Below, one piece after another: positions 36,455-47,124 of a DNA stretch of 64,000 nt (its first letter is position 1; each line of letters starts with the position of its first letter). The notes under the pieces were generated by a model. That model was not told the origin of the DNA, ran no database searches, and worked only from the letters and a program-made list of their open reading frames with translations. Origin of the DNA: Aquirufa beregesia (lineage in GTDB: Bacteria; Bacteroidota; Bacteroidia; Cytophagales; Spirosomataceae); NCBI RefSeq assembly GCF_011090385.1, contig NZ_SEWW01000005.1:204345-268344 (forward strand). Reading direction: 5' to 3'. Position numbers and translations under genes: made by a program.

Positions 36455-37702
36455 CTATACTTTTCGGAAAATGACGGTAGCGTTATGTCCACCAAAACCA
36501 AATCCATTGCTTAGCGCAACGTCAATTTTTCTAGCTTTTCCTTGATTTAGAGTCAAATCTAGATTTTGATCAATCGCAGGGTCTAAATCCTTGCAGTTGA
36601 TGGTCGGAGGAACAAATTGATGTTGTATGGCTAGGATGGAAGCCACAGCTTCTACAGCACCTGCACCACCTAATAGGTGGCCTGTCATTGATTTAGTGGA
36701 AGAAATGCTCATTTTGTAAGCATGTTCACCAAAACAATCTACGATAGCTTTTAATTCTTGTGGGTCACCAATAGGGGTAGAAGTACCGTGTGTATTGATG
36801 TAATCCACTTCTTCTGGCTTGATTTGAGCATCTTCTAGTGCATCAATCATAGAAAGTAGAGCTCCGTAACCTTCTGGATGTGGGGCAGTAATATGGTAGG
36901 CATCTGAAGAGAATCCACCACCGATTAGCTCGGCATAGATTTTAGCTCCACGTGCTTTAGCATGTTCGTATTCTTCTAGTATCAAGGCTCCTGCACCTTC
37001 ACCTACTACGAAACCATCACGGTTAACGTCATAAGGGCGTGAAGCAGTAGCGGGATCATCGTTTCTTTCTGACATAGCGCGCATGGCAGTAAATCCACCT
37101 ACGGAAGCAATGGTCACGGGAGCTTCAGAACCACCTGTCACACAGATGTTAATACGACCTGTGCGAATGTAGTTGAATGCATCAATGATGGCATTGTTGG
37201 CAGATGAACAAGCAGAAACCGTAACGTAGTTAGGACCACGGAAACCATTTCTGATGGAAATTTGACCTGAACTAGAGTCCGCAATCATTTTGGGAATAAA
37301 GAAGGGATTGATTTTAGGCGTTCCATCTCCTTTGCCGAAATAAATCATTTCATCTTCAAAGGTTTTTAAGCCACCAATACCCGATCCCCAGATGACACCG
37401 ACTTTGTTTTTATTGATTGCTTCCATGTCGAAACCAGCATCCTTGATCGCTTCATCTGAAGCGACAATGGCATACTGGGTAAATGGGTCCATCTTACGGG
37501 ACTCTTGACGTGGAATGAAATCTTCAACACTAAAATTCTTGAGTTCACAGGCAAAACGAGTTCTGAATTTTTCAGCGTCGAATTTGGTGATAAGTCCGCA
37601 CCCACTTTTTCCAGTAGATAAACCTTCCCAATATTCATTAACTGTATTTCCAATAGGGGTAAGTGCTCCTAAACCCGTTACTACAACTCGTTTTAACTCC
37701 AT
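36455..37702 (-). CDS. fabF: 3-oxoacyl-[acyl-carrier-protein] synthase II
   Basis: 415 residues. Condensing-enzyme triad: Cys in TVSACSSANNAI, His in NTHGTSTPIGD and His in KSMTGHLLGGAG; the C-terminal NGFGFGGHNATVIF is typical. It elongates fatty acyl chains on ACP. acpP lies upstream (about 120 nt) and rnc downstream, so the three form one transcription unit; fabD is separate at 48.3 kb. Confidence 0.97.
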   Translation of the reverse strand: MELKRVVVTGLGALTPIGNTVNEYWEGLSTGKSGCGLITKFDAEKFRTRFACELKNFSVEDFIPRQESRKMDPFTQYAIVASDEAIKDAGFDMEAINKNKVGVIWGSGIGGLKTFEDEMIYFGKGDGTPKINPFFIPKMIADSSSGQISIRNGFRGPNYVTVSACSSANNAIIDAFNYIRTGRINICVTGGSEAPVTIASVGGFTAMRAMSERNDDPATASRPYDVNRDGFVVGEGAGALILEEYEHAKARGAKIYAELIGGGFSSDAYHITAPHPEGYGALLSMIDALEDAQIKPEEVDYINTHGTSTPIGDPQELKAIVDCFGEHAYKMSISSTKSMTGHLLGGAGAVEAVASILAIQHQFVPPTINCKDLDPAIDQNLDLTLNQGKARKIDVALSNGFGFGGHNATVIFRKV

Positions 37703-37825
37703 AATTATCCTGGTATTTTAGGTTTGAAAAATAAAAAATGTCAATTCGTAAGGGTGATTTTCTAAGGAACGAGGCTCCTGAGTCATTACCAATTACCAAT
37801 TGACATCATTATTATTTCGTTTCGA

Positions 37826-38062
37826 TTACTTTGCGTTCTCTTCCAAGTAGGTGATGGCCTGTCCTACAGTTTGGATATTCTCTGCTTGATCATCTGGAAT
37901 AGATACGTTGAATTCTTTTTCAAATTCCATAATCAACTCTACCGTGTCTAAGGAATCAGCTCCTAAATCGTTTGTGAAAGATGCCTCAGGTGTAACCTCA
38001 GATGCTTCTACTCCTAATTTCTCAACGATGATGCTTTTTACTTTTTCTGCAATATCTGCCAT
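37826..38062 (-). CDS. acpP: Acyl carrier protein
   Basis: Start set at ATG 38062 ([16 protein letters not shown]), 78 residues. The phosphopantetheine attachment serine is in [15 protein letters not shown]. It is acidic and the usual ACP length. Upstream in-frame codons (22 residues of [10 protein letters not shown] type) lie in what is probably the leader. It supplies the carrier for FabF, encoded next in the operon, and FabD. Confidence 0.97.
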   Translation of the reverse strand: MADIAEKVKSIIVEKLGVEASEVTPEASFTNDLGADSLDTVELIMEFEKEFNVSIPDDQAENIQTVGQAITYLEENAK

Positions 38063-38227
38063 TTCTAAAATATTTTGGGGTTCAAAAACGATGCAAAGAT
38101 TAGAATTAAAACTTAGATTATCAAACAAATTTTAAGCCTAATTGCATTATTAAAATAAATAATTAGATAAAAATAATTCTTTTTTTTGAATTGTTTAAAA
38201 TTCTTGCAATTGATTTATGCCAAAGCC

Positions 38228-39145
38228 TTAAAAACAAAGAGAGGCGGCTCCTAAAAGTCCAGCATCATTTCCTAAAAGTGCTTTTTTAATGCTTAATTTT
38301 TTCAAGTAGGCAGGGGTTAACCAATAATTCAATTGTTTCTCCATGCTTGGTAAAATGAAATCAAATGAGGCAGATAAACCACCTCCAATAAAGATATTTT
38401 TGATATCTAGAATACGGATTAAAGAAACAATCATATCTCCTAGCATTTCACCTACTTCATTCCAAATCGCTAAAGCTAATTCATCTCCTTCTTCTGCAGC
38501 CACCACAAGAGCTGTGGTAGAAATAGAGCCATCTGCTGCTAAAACCGTTTTTCCTTTATAATTGGCGCGCATGGCTGTAGCCATTTGCAATAATTCTTTT
38601 TTGCCGATATTTCTTTCTAAGACCTTTTCGTTTCTAGATGGTACGTGGCCTGGTTCCATGGCATTTCCATCACCACCTAAGAATATTTTACGATCAATGA
38701 TAGCTGCGCCACCAATTCCCGTGCCTAGGGTTAAAAAGATGAAATCTTCTGGCATGCTTTCTTTTTCAGGTGAGAAATAAAATTCTCCTAAAGCTGCAGC
38801 GTTGGCATCATTTTCCATGAAGAATTCATGATCAGGAAAACGCTTTTCCAACATGGAAATTAAATGTGCTCCGTCAATTTCAGGTATGGCGGTAATCTCG
38901 ATTAATGTCTTACGGTTTTTCGTTAAGATTCCAGGCAGACCGATACCTATTTTATGCACATGCTTGTGCTGGAATAATTGCAAGGCAATTGCATCAGCTA
39001 AACGTTCTAAGAAGTGATTGGATTCTCTCCAGGTGGCTGTATCGTAACTTTGAAAATTAGAAATATGGCCAGTTTCAGGATGGACAATGCCCATTTTAAC
39101 TCCTGTTCCTCCTACATCAATTCCTAGATATTCTGCTGCTTCCAT
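38228..39145 (-). CDS. ROK-family sugar kinase (polyphosphate/ATP glucokinase-like)
   Basis: 305 residues of the ASKHA fold: phosphate-1 motif GIDVGGTGVKMG, the catalytic Asp in ENDANAAALGE, phosphate-2 LTLGTGIGGAA and EPGH at the sugar site. The ROK zinc-binding Cys cluster that normally follows EPGH (CxCGxxGC) is absent and is replaced by VPSRNEKVLERNIGKK. This resembles the polyphosphate-glucokinase type rather than classical ROK. Substrate is probably glucose. It stands alone between acpP and the YkgJ gene. Confidence 0.85.
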   Translation of the reverse strand: MEAAEYLGIDVGGTGVKMGIVHPETGHISNFQSYDTATWRESNHFLERLADAIALQLFQHKHVHKIGIGLPGILTKNRKTLIEITAIPEIDGAHLISMLEKRFPDHEFFMENDANAAALGEFYFSPEKESMPEDFIFLTLGTGIGGAAIIDRKIFLGGDGNAMEPGHVPSRNEKVLERNIGKKELLQMATAMRANYKGKTVLAADGSISTTALVVAAEEGDELALAIWNEVGEMLGDMIVSLIRILDIKNIFIGGGLSASFDFILPSMEKQLNYWLTPAYLKKLSIKKALLGNDAGLLGAASLCF

Positions 39146-39222
39146 GCGGTCTTTTGGTTTAATTTGCTGCGAATTTCTTTAAAATTACGCGCATATTCAA
39201 ATATTCTTTTGGGCAATTTGTA

Positions 39223-39678
39223 TTAGTTATAGATTCTTTCCAGTTTTTCCATGATTTGAGAAACGACTGGACAGATTAAGGCATTTTTTTGAGTTAACTT
39301 AAGAATCCCGAACATGTTTTTTCGGTCGGTATGAGGATATTCACGACAAGCCTTGGGTCTGTGTTCATAAATATCACAGGCATTATCTTCCAATAAAAAG
39401 GGGCAAGGACTGGATGGGTAAACCCAGTCGCCATCGGCATCTTTGATTAAATAAGTGTCCAAAAAATCAGATACTTTCATTTTTAATAGCTTGGCTACCC
39501 GTTGGATGTCTGTTTCATTCCACATTGGACTCGTGGTTTTACAACAATTGCCGCAATCCAGGCAATCGATGTTTTCAAATACCGCTTCATGGGCCTTTTT
39601 AAATTGCATGTCCAGGTCTTTCGGTTTTTTTGCCCGAATGCGCTGAAAAACTTTGGTGAAACTGGGGTCTCTGGGCAT
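39223..39678 (-). CDS. YkgJ-family cysteine-cluster protein
   Basis: Start set at ATG 39678, 1 nt beyond the tdk stop; an upstream frame would overlap tdk. 151 residues with Cys-rich motifs CLDCGNCCKTTSPMW and CPFLLEDNACDIYEHRPKACREYP, the metal- or Fe-S-binding pattern of the YkgJ/UPF0153 family. Biochemical function is unknown. It is translated directly after tdk. Confidence 0.88.
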   Translation of the reverse strand: MPRDPSFTKVFQRIRAKKPKDLDMQFKKAHEAVFENIDCLDCGNCCKTTSPMWNETDIQRVAKLLKMKVSDFLDTYLIKDADGDWVYPSSPCPFLLEDNACDIYEHRPKACREYPHTDRKNMFGILKLTQKNALICPVVSQIMEKLERIYN

Positions 39679-39679
39679 G

Positions 39680-40264
39680 TCAAAAAGTATGTGTGAAGCA
39701 AGTACGGCAAAGAGCTTCATAACTTTCGGCCTCACCTAACATCACGGTTTGCTGTTGCTGAACGATCCGATGGGAATATTGAGCTACTCCCCCACATTTC
39801 ACACAAACAGCATGTACTTTGGTAATGTATTCGGCAATGGCCATTAAATCAGGCATTGGGCCAAAGGGGAGACCTTTAAAATCCATATCTAAGCCAGCAA
39901 TAATCACACGTTTACCTTGGTTTGCCAGCGTATTACAAACCTCAACAATGTTTTCATCAAAAAACTGTGCTTCATCCAAGCCCACTACATCACAGCTGCC
40001 AGCCAATAGGAGTATTTCACTGGAACTATGCACAGGGGTGGAGCGTATGGAATTTTGGTTGTGAGAAACGATGTCCTCGTCGTGATAGCGCGTATCCGCC
40101 GCAGGTTTAAAAATCTCCACTTGCAATTGGGCGATTTTGGCTCTTTTTAGTCGACGAATTAATTCTTCTGTTTTGCCGGAAAACATGGAGCCGCATATCA
40201 CTTCCACCCAACCACTAGGATTGGTGTTTTGAGATGATTTGGCATGATTTGGCTCTAAAAACAA
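39680..40264 (-). CDS. tdk: Thymidine kinase (type II)
   Basis: 194 residues. P-loop [15 protein letters not shown], catalytic DEAQFFD, lasso region, and the structural zinc cysteines CVKC and CRTC near the C-terminus. It phosphorylates thymidine and deoxyuridine for salvage. An extra N-terminal segment of about 18 residues ([15 protein letters not shown]) precedes the usual start near [12 protein letters not shown]. The sdh terminator lies immediately upstream. Confidence 0.95.
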   Translation of the reverse strand: MFLEPNHAKSSQNTNPSGWVEVICGSMFSGKTEELIRRLKRAKIAQLQVEIFKPAADTRYHDEDIVSHNQNSIRSTPVHSSSEILLLAGSCDVVGLDEAQFFDENIVEVCNTLANQGKRVIIAGLDMDFKGLPFGPMPDLMAIAEYITKVHAVCVKCGGVAQYSHRIVQQQQTVMLGEAESYEALCRTCFTHTF

Positions 40265-40270
40265 GGCATG

Positions 40271-40297
40271 AAAAAGCCCCTTGGAATCAAGGGGCTT
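40271..40297 (-). terminator. Intrinsic terminator of the sdh operon
   Basis: On the minus strand AAGCCCCTTG, ATTC loop, CAAGGGGCTT, then TTT; 16 nt after the sdhB stop. Confidence 0.88.
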
Positions 40298-40312
40298 AGT
40301 TTAGGTTAAATC

Positions 40313-41071
40313 TTATTTGGATGTAAATACCGAAGAGAAATACTCACGGTTCATGCGAGCAATGTTCTCAATGGAAATACCTTTAGGACATTCAGCTTCA
40401 CAAGCACCCGTATTGGAGCAAGCTCCAAAACCCTCTTCGTCCATTTGAGCTACCATGGCTTCCGCACGCTTAGAACGCTCCGCTTGACCTTGCGGTAATA
40501 AAGCTAATTGAGAGATCTTGGCCGAAGTAAATAACATGGCAGAAGCATTTTTACATGCTGCTACGCAGGCTCCACAACCGATACAAGCTGCCGCTGCAAA
40601 TGCTTCATCCGCATCATCTTTAGGGATAGGCAAGCTGTTCGCATCTTGGGCATTACCCGTATTGACAGAGATAAATCCACCTGCTGCAATGATGCGATCA
40701 AAGGCAGAACGATTGACTACTAAGTCTTTAATCACTGGGAAAGCTTCTGCTCTCCAAGGTTCAATGGTAATCGTTTGACCATCGCTAAAGCTACGCATGT
40801 GCAACTGACAGGTCGTAACTCCTTTGTTAGGTCCATGAGGGCGGCCATTGATGTACATAGAGCACATCCCACAGATACCTTCACGACAATCGTGATCAAA
40901 AGCTACTGGATCATCACCTTCTTCGATAAGACGGTTGTTGAGCACGTCAATCATTTCCAAAAAGGACATATCCTCCGAAATACCACTTACTTGGTATGTC
41001 TCGAATTTACCCGCAGTTTGGGCATTTTTTTGTCTCCAGATTTTAAGCGTCAGGTTTAAATTTCCTTCCAT
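40313..41071 (-). CDS. sdhB: Succinate dehydrogenase/fumarate reductase iron-sulfur subunit
   Basis: 252 residues. The [2Fe-2S] cysteines are in [16 protein letters not shown], and the [4Fe-4S]/[3Fe-4S] clusters are in [11 protein letters not shown] and [16 protein letters not shown]. The sequence is of the Bacteroidota/epsilon type that works with a single five-helix cytochrome b. It passes electrons from the flavoprotein to the quinone site. Last gene of sdhC-sdhA-sdhB. Confidence 0.96.
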   Translation of the reverse strand: MEGNLNLTLKIWRQKNAQTAGKFETYQVSGISEDMSFLEMIDVLNNRLIEEGDDPVAFDHDCREGICGMCSMYINGRPHGPNKGVTTCQLHMRSFSDGQTITIEPWRAEAFPVIKDLVVNRSAFDRIIAAGGFISVNTGNAQDANSLPIPKDDADEAFAAAACIGCGACVAACKNASAMLFTSAKISQLALLPQGQAERSKRAEAMVAQMDEEGFGACSNTGACEAECPKGISIENIARMNREYFSSVFTSK

Positions 41072-41080
41072 GTTATCGAA

Positions 41081-43060
41081 TTATTTATAAGATCTTTGAG
41101 CAATTTTAATGTTTTCGAATTTCAATTCTTCTTTATGTAATTCGAATTTAGATTCACCTTGGAATTCCCAAGCAGCTACGTAAGCGAATTTTTCATCGTC
41201 ACGTAAGGCTTCTCCATCCTCAGTTTGGTATTCTTCACGGAAGTGACCTCCGCAACTTTCCTGTCTTTCTAATGCGTCTTTACACATTAATTCTCCTAAT
41301 TCTAAGAAGTCTGCTACACGGCCGGCTTTCTCTAATTCAGGATTCAAGTTATTCGCTTCACCTGGAATACGAACATTACTCCAGAACTCTTTACGTAGTT
41401 CTTGTATCTCTGCAATAGCCATTTTCAAGCCAGCTTCGTTACGCGCCATACCGCATTTGTCCCACATGATTAAGCCTAGTTTCTTATGGAAATAATCCAC
41501 TGACTTCGTACCACGGATATTCATTAATTGATCAATCTGGTCTTTCACCGCTTTTTCCGCATTCACAAAAACTTCACTGTCGGTAGATAAGGCAGGCGTT
41601 CTGATTTCAGAAGCTAGATAAGCACCAATCGTGTATGGAATAACGAAATATCCATCGGCTAAACCTTGCATCAAGGCAGAAGCACCTAAGCGGTTAGCAC
41701 CGTGATCTGAGAAGTTGGCTTCTCCTAAGGCATATAAACCAGGAACAGTAGTCATTAAGTTATAATCAACCCAAAGACCACCCATGGTATAGTGAACAGC
41801 AGGGTAGATACGCATCGGCAATTCATAAGGATCTTCTCCCGTGATTTGCTTGTACATATCGAACAGGTTACCGTATTTTTCTTTTACAACTTCTTTACCC
41901 ATCAATTGAATTTCTTCATCACTAACATGGTGGATGTTTCTTTTGTTAGCTTCAGCTTTACCATAACGGATAATGGCTGCTGCAAAATCCAAGTAAACGG
42001 CCATTTTTGAAGTTCCTACTCCATAACCTGCATCGCAACGCTCCTTGGCAGCACGTGAAGCAATATCACGAGGTACTAAGTTTCCAAATGCAGGGTAACG
42101 GCGCTCCAAGTAGTAGTCGCGCTCATCTTCCGGAATTTCGCTGGCTTTACGCGGATCATCTTTCTTTTTAGGAACCCAGATACGGCCATCATTACGTAAT
42201 GACTCTGACATCAAGGTTAATTTCGATTGGTGGTCTCCTGAAACAGGAATACACGTTGGGTGAATTTGAGTATAGCATGGGTTAGCAAAGAAAGCTCCTT
42301 TTTTGTGTGCTTTCCAAGCAGCCGTTACGTTAGAGCCCATGGCATTGGTCGACAAATAGAATACGTTTCCGTACCCACCTGTACATAATAAAACCGCATG
42401 ACCGAAGTGACGCTCTAGCTCTCCAGATACTAAATCACGGGCAATAATTCCGCGTGCTTTACCATCTACCATCACGACATCCAACATTTCATGACGCGTG
42501 AATAACTCTACATTACCCATACCAACCTGGCGTTGTAAAGCCGAATAAGCGCCTAATAATAATTGTTGACCTGTTTGTCCTGCTGCATAAAAGGTACGCT
42601 GAACCTGCGTTCCTCCGAATGAACGGTTAGAAAGCAAGCCACCGTATTCACGGGCAAATGGGACACCTTGAGCTACACATTGGTCAATGATGTTTCCTGA
42701 AACTTCCGCTAAACGGTGCACATTAGCTTCACGTGCACGGTAGTCACCACCTTTGATGGTATCATAAAATAAGCGGAAAGTAGAGTCACCATCATTCTGA
42801 TAGTTCTTTGCTGCATTGATACCTCCTTGAGCGGCAATCGAGTGCGCACGACGAGGGGAATCTTGAAAGCAGAATACTTTTACTTTATATCCTAACTCAG
42901 CCAAAGAGGCGGCAGCAGAAGCTCCTGCTAAGCCTGATCCTACGATGACCACTTCCAAATTACGTTTGTTGGCAGGATTTACTAAGGAAACACTGGAACG
43001 GTATTTGGTCCATTTTTCGGCTAAAGAACCTTCTGGAATTTTTGCGTCTAATTTTGTCAT
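41081..43060 (-). CDS. sdhA: Succinate dehydrogenase/fumarate reductase flavoprotein subunit
   Basis: 659 residues. FAD-binding [20 protein letters not shown], covalent flavin histidine region [12 protein letters not shown], active-site HPTCIPVSG and the [20 protein letters not shown] motif. The enzyme interconverts succinate and fumarate; the sequence does not tell the physiological direction, though with the b-type partner and aerobic-looking neighbours succinate oxidation is likely. Gaps to sdhC (22 nt) and sdhB (9 nt) show an operon. Confidence 0.97.
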   Translation of the reverse strand: MTKLDAKIPEGSLAEKWTKYRSSVSLVNPANKRNLEVVIVGSGLAGASAAASLAELGYKVKVFCFQDSPRRAHSIAAQGGINAAKNYQNDGDSTFRLFYDTIKGGDYRAREANVHRLAEVSGNIIDQCVAQGVPFAREYGGLLSNRSFGGTQVQRTFYAAGQTGQQLLLGAYSALQRQVGMGNVELFTRHEMLDVVMVDGKARGIIARDLVSGELERHFGHAVLLCTGGYGNVFYLSTNAMGSNVTAAWKAHKKGAFFANPCYTQIHPTCIPVSGDHQSKLTLMSESLRNDGRIWVPKKKDDPRKASEIPEDERDYYLERRYPAFGNLVPRDIASRAAKERCDAGYGVGTSKMAVYLDFAAAIIRYGKAEANKRNIHHVSDEEIQLMGKEVVKEKYGNLFDMYKQITGEDPYELPMRIYPAVHYTMGGLWVDYNLMTTVPGLYALGEANFSDHGANRLGASALMQGLADGYFVIPYTIGAYLASEIRTPALSTDSEVFVNAEKAVKDQIDQLMNIRGTKSVDYFHKKLGLIMWDKCGMARNEAGLKMAIAEIQELRKEFWSNVRIPGEANNLNPELEKAGRVADFLELGELMCKDALERQESCGGHFREEYQTEDGEALRDDEKFAYVAAWEFQGESKFELHKEELKFENIKIAQRSYK

Positions 43061-43082
43061 ATTAATCGTATCGGCTGAGGAA

Positions 43083-43751
43083 TTAATGAATCAAATTAAA
43101 ATGGAATGCGATAGGCATAGCGGCAAATAATGCAGCAATTATGATGGCATAAGCTGCACCGATGCACTTAATCGTCGGAGTGTATTTAGGATGGTTCCAT
43201 CCAAGGCTTTGGAAAGCACTCTGAAATCCATGCAATAAGTGGTAGGCTAAAGAAATACATCCAAGTACATAAATAGCCACAACTGCTGGGCTAGCAAATA
43301 TGGCTTGCATCTCGTTATATAAAGTATGCTCTTCTGTTAAATTGTCTGTCAAACGAGAGAAATACCAAAAATGCTTTAAGTGAATGATTAAGAACAATAA
43401 CAATAAAGTTCCTAAAAGTCCCATGGAACGAGAGTACCATTTGCTGTTGGCAGCACCGTCAATAACGGCATAGGCTACAGGACGCTTCTTTTTGTTGTCC
43501 ATCCATAAACGTAAACCGTCTAAAATGTGGAGTAATAAACCTCCAAATAAAACGATTTCCATGGTACGAATGATGGGATTCTTTGCCATGAACTCCGCTC
43601 CCTCATTAAATGTGACCCCTCCGTCGTTTAAAAAGACAGTGGCGTTAAGTCCGCAGTGAACAAGTAGGAAACTAACTAAAAAGAGGCCGGTGATTGCCAT
43701 TAGGAGCTTTTTTCCTAGAGATGAATTAAGTGATTTTGATAACCAAGCCAT
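43083..43751 (-). CDS. sdhC: Succinate dehydrogenase cytochrome b subunit
   Basis: 222 residues with five membrane segments, starting [24 protein letters not shown]; haem-ligand histidines lie in [23 protein letters not shown] and [16 protein letters not shown]. This is the single di-haem cytochrome b of the type found with Bacteroidota SdhAB, so no SdhD is needed. It anchors the complex in the inner membrane and reduces menaquinone. First gene of the operon; I could not find a consensus promoter in the 173-nt gap upstream. Confidence 0.95.
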   Translation of the reverse strand: MAWLSKSLNSSLGKKLLMAITGLFLVSFLLVHCGLNATVFLNDGGVTFNEGAEFMAKNPIIRTMEIVLFGGLLLHILDGLRLWMDNKKKRPVAYAVIDGAANSKWYSRSMGLLGTLLLLFLIIHLKHFWYFSRLTDNLTEEHTLYNEMQAIFASPAVVAIYVLGCISLAYHLLHGFQSAFQSLGWNHPKYTPTIKCIGAAYAIIIAALFAAMPIAFHFNLIH

Positions 43752-43924
43752 AAATGAAATTTATTTTGATTGAAGTAAACATTCGCCCACAGTAAGCATA
43801 AGCGAAAATTTAGGATATAAAACTACAATTGATTCGTGGGTCTTTCAAATATTCGATTAAAAAAACCGTTTTTTTTATTTTTTTCGAATTGCTTAATTAA
43901 CTTTCCATATTACAAATTTGTTTT

Positions 43925-46765
43925 ATGTCCGCAAAAAATTATTCCGCCTACATTCTTGCCTTTTTGCTTAGTTTTTTGGGGATGATTTTCCAAGCTCAAG
44001 CAACCCACTTAAAAGGGGGGGAGATTACAGTGAAGCGGATTTCCAACATCAGTCTGACCTATGAATTTACCTTAACTACTTATACTGAGGACAATAGAGC
44101 GAACCAAGATCAAACGGATGTAAATTTTTGTTTCGGTGATGGTTCGGGAATATTTAAAGCCAAAAGACAACTGCCAATAGTTAATTTGGGGAATGGGACA
44201 TTGAAAAATACCTATAAAATAGAGTATACCTATCCTGCACCAGCCTTGTTTTATAAAGTATCAGTCGCGGTTCCCAATCGAAATGATGGAGTAAGGAATA
44301 TCACTCGTTCGGTGGAAGTTCCTTTTTATGTGGAAACTATTTTTTCCATTAACTCAGGCTTAGGCCAAAACTCTACTCCTTTATTATTGAATCCAGCCGT
44401 TGATTTAACAGCGGTGGTTGGCCAGCCTTTTATACATAATCCCAATGCCGTGGATGCTGAAGGGGATAGTTTAGCTTATCGTTTAACCGTTTCTCGCTAT
44501 GGTGATTATGAAACTTGTAATCCTACTAGTCGTGGCATCACAGCCCCTAATTTTAGGCAGCCAAACGAAGTATCAACCATTGCTTCTTCTTTTACGATTA
44601 ATTCCTTGAATGGAGATTTAATCTGGGATTCGCCCCAAGAATTAGGTATATACAATTGTGCCTTCATTGTAGAAGAATGGAGAAATGGAGTAAAGATTTC
44701 CGAAACGGTACGTGATATGCAGATTGAGGTAAAGGATTTAGATAATAAAGGCCCGAAAATCGTGGTACCGCCAGATGTTTGTATTCAGGCGGGCACCTTA
44801 CTACGGGAAACCGTGACTGCGGCTGATGTTATTTCTCGTTCGGGTAGAACAGATCCCGTTACTATTATCAGTTCCGGTAATGTATATCCGATTGATACCT
44901 CCTATGCGATCAAGCAGCCATTTGCCACTTTTGTTTCTACTCCAAAACAAACTGGAACAGCCATAGGTACTTTTACTTGGCAAACTGCCTGTCAGCATAT
45001 ACGGAAGGAAACCTATGATGTTTTCTTTAAAGCCGAAGATAATCCTCCTACAGCCATTGGTGGAGGGGTGAAGCTGGTTGACAGTAAAATTTGGAAGATA
45101 AAAATCATTGCTCCATCCATCAAGAATTTGGTAGCTAAAATTCAGCCGACCAAAGGCTCAGCTTTATTGACCTGGAGTCCTTATGCTTGTTCATTGCCTG
45201 GAGCAAAAATCAGTGTATTCCGTAAACAAGCAGCCTGTACACCAGTAGTAAATAAGTCGTGCGAAACAGGGATGCAACTAACAGGATTTACCGAGATAGC
45301 CCGTTTGAACGCAGGAGAGGTGCAGTTTGAAGATACCAATAAGGGAACGGGATTGATGAAGAATGCCAACTACGTATATGTATTGGTGGTGGTGTTTACC
45401 AATTCTAGTGGACAAACGGATTATAGTCCTATGTCTAATTCCAGCTGTGCCTTCATTCCTTCATCGGCTCCTTTGATGACCAATGTGTCTATTCAGAAAA
45501 CAGATGCAACCAATGGAGAAATATTGGTTCGTTGGTCACGTCCATTAAACTTAGATACTAGTTTGTATAAAGGTCCTTATCAATATCAGGTAATGCGTGC
45601 TGAAGGAAATGGGTCCACCAATTTTGTGGCCATCGGAAGTCCTATTTCAGCATCGATTTATCAAGCGAAAAATGATACTTCATATGTGGATAAAGGATTG
45701 TCAACGGAGGCTAAGATTTATCGCTATCGGGCGGATTTCTATTATAGCTCCAATGGTCAGTTCAAATTATTGGATTCGCCTAGTCCGGCTACTCAAGTGC
45801 AATTAGTGGCTCAATCAGCCGTAAGGTCTAATAAATTAGCTTGGTCTGCCGATGTTCCTTGGTTAAATGATTTCCAAGTTCACCGAGTGTATCGGGAGAC
45901 TCCTCGCGGCTCAGGTAAATTTAACCAAATCACCGAGGTATCTGTGGCAGGTCCGAGCACGTATACTTATACGGACCAAGGAACTGATTTTTATACCAAA
46001 GACGGTAAGTTTGATGTTACTCTTTCTCCTGATTCTACCTATTGCTATTATGTAGAAACTTTAGGCTCTTATGGAGAAGGTTTTCCGGTCATGACGCTAA
46101 TCAATGCTTCTAAAATTGTTTGTTTGAAACCTCAGTCAGATGTAAACCCTTGTGCCCCTAAATTGAGTTTATCGGCTCCTGATTGTGCGGCATTGGATGG
46201 CTCTTTGAATTGTAATTTTACGAGCTTTACCAACCAGTTGACTTGGCAACCGACATTGACAGGAACTTGTGATCAAAGTATCGCTTCCTATCGCATTTAT
46301 TATGCTCCGAGTGCCGCTGGCCCATTCACGAAGATTGCCGAAGTAAGTGATTTGCGCTATTTACATCAAAAGAAGGATTCCTTCATTGGTAGCTATTATG
46401 TAACGGCAATAAGTCAATTAGGAAAGGAAAGCCCGAAGAGTGAAACCTTGAATCAGGATAATTGCCCTTCCTTTGAATTACCTAATCTTTTCAGCCCCAA
46501 TGGCGACTTGAAAAATGACGTTTGGTTGCCGATGCGTTGTCCTCGATTTGTGAAAACCGTGGTGTGTAAAATCGTGGATCGTTATGGTCAACTGATTTAT
46601 GATTACAATGGAACGGGTGCTGATTTTGGTTGGACTGGAAAAGATAGTTCTGGAAAAGATATGGCAGTGGGAACTTATTTTTACACGGTGGATGTTAGCT
46701 TTGATGTCAATAATCCAAGTTTGAAAACTAAAAGTTTGAAAGGTTGGGTCGAACTAGTTCGCTAA
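43925..46765 (+). CDS. Large secreted surface protein with type IX (type B) sorting domain
   Basis: 946 residues with a signal peptide (AYILAFLLSFLGMIFQAQA-T). The N-terminal part (THLKGGEITVKRISNISLTY) resembles PKD/cadherin-like beta-sandwich surface proteins, the middle has fibronectin III-like repeats (for example YRYRADFYYSS and YCYYVETLGSYGEG contexts), and the C-terminus (about residues 855-946) is a gliding-motility-associated CHU_C-type domain: FELPNLFSPNGDLKNDVW ... VGTYFYTV. Type B domains send proteins through the type IX secretion system to the surface. Function, perhaps adhesion, is inferred. It overlaps the next gene by one base (TAATG). Confidence 0.87.
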   Translation: MSAKNYSAYILAFLLSFLGMIFQAQATHLKGGEITVKRISNISLTYEFTLTTYTEDNRANQDQTDVNFCFGDGSGIFKAKRQLPIVNLGNGTLKNTYKIEYTYPAPALFYKVSVAVPNRNDGVRNITRSVEVPFYVETIFSINSGLGQNSTPLLLNPAVDLTAVVGQPFIHNPNAVDAEGDSLAYRLTVSRYGDYETCNPTSRGITAPNFRQPNEVSTIASSFTINSLNGDLIWDSPQELGIYNCAFIVEEWRNGVKISETVRDMQIEVKDLDNKGPKIVVPPDVCIQAGTLLRETVTAADVISRSGRTDPVTIISSGNVYPIDTSYAIKQPFATFVSTPKQTGTAIGTFTWQTACQHIRKETYDVFFKAEDNPPTAIGGGVKLVDSKIWKIKIIAPSIKNLVAKIQPTKGSALLTWSPYACSLPGAKISVFRKQAACTPVVNKSCETGMQLTGFTEIARLNAGEVQFEDTNKGTGLMKNANYVYVLVVVFTNSSGQTDYSPMSNSSCAFIPSSAPLMTNVSIQKTDATNGEILVRWSRPLNLDTSLYKGPYQYQVMRAEGNGSTNFVAIGSPISASIYQAKNDTSYVDKGLSTEAKIYRYRADFYYSSNGQFKLLDSPSPATQVQLVAQSAVRSNKLAWSADVPWLNDFQVHRVYRETPRGSGKFNQITEVSVAGPSTYTYTDQGTDFYTKDGKFDVTLSPDSTYCYYVETLGSYGEGFPVMTLINASKIVCLKPQSDVNPCAPKLSLSAPDCAALDGSLNCNFTSFTNQLTWQPTLTGTCDQSIASYRIYYAPSAAGPFTKIAEVSDLRYLHQKKDSFIGSYYVTAISQLGKESPKSETLNQDNCPSFELPNLFSPNGDLKNDVWLPMRCPRFVKTVVCKIVDRYGQLIYDYNGTGADFGWTGKDSSGKDMAVGTYFYTVDVSFDVNNPSLKTKSLKGWVELVR

Positions 46766-47124
46766 TGAAAAGCCCCATATTCATCGACGGGAATTGTCGC
46801 TTTTGTCGCTTTTGCGCCAAGGTTTTGCGCCGAATGTGTGGTGATAAGATTCAGATTGAATTTCAGGGTTCTAGTTTGTATCAAACGTACGTATTGAAAT
46901 ATCCGGATCCACTTTGGGAAGTGGATAGCATTAAAATCGTGCAGAAAGATAAGGTTTGGGTAAAATCCCAGGCTATTGAGCGTGTTTTGTACTTAGCTCC
47001 TTGGTATTATCAAATCCTGCGGATATTCTTTCTTTTACCTAGTCGAGTATTGGATAAAGGCTATGATTTTATTGCCAAAAATCGATTGATTTGGGGGAAA
47101 TCCGTGGATGCCTGTGAGCTTTAG
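46765..47124 (+). CDS. DCC-family thiol-disulfide oxidoreductase-like protein (DUF393)
   Basis: Start set at the ATG overlapping the upstream stop (46765), 119 residues. The DCC motif is DGNCRFCRFCAKVL, with Cys11, Cys14 and an additional Cys17. DUF393 proteins are predicted thioredoxin-fold oxidoreductases. The C-terminus (PWYYQILRIFFLLPSRVLDKGYDFIAKNR) matches the family's helix pattern. Substrate unknown. The stop overlaps the convergent esterase gene by 4 nt. Confidence 0.87.
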   Translation: MKSPIFIDGNCRFCRFCAKVLRRMCGDKIQIEFQGSSLYQTYVLKYPDPLWEVDSIKIVQKDKVWVKSQAIERVLYLAPWYYQILRIFFLLPSRVLDKGYDFIAKNRLIWGKSVDACEL

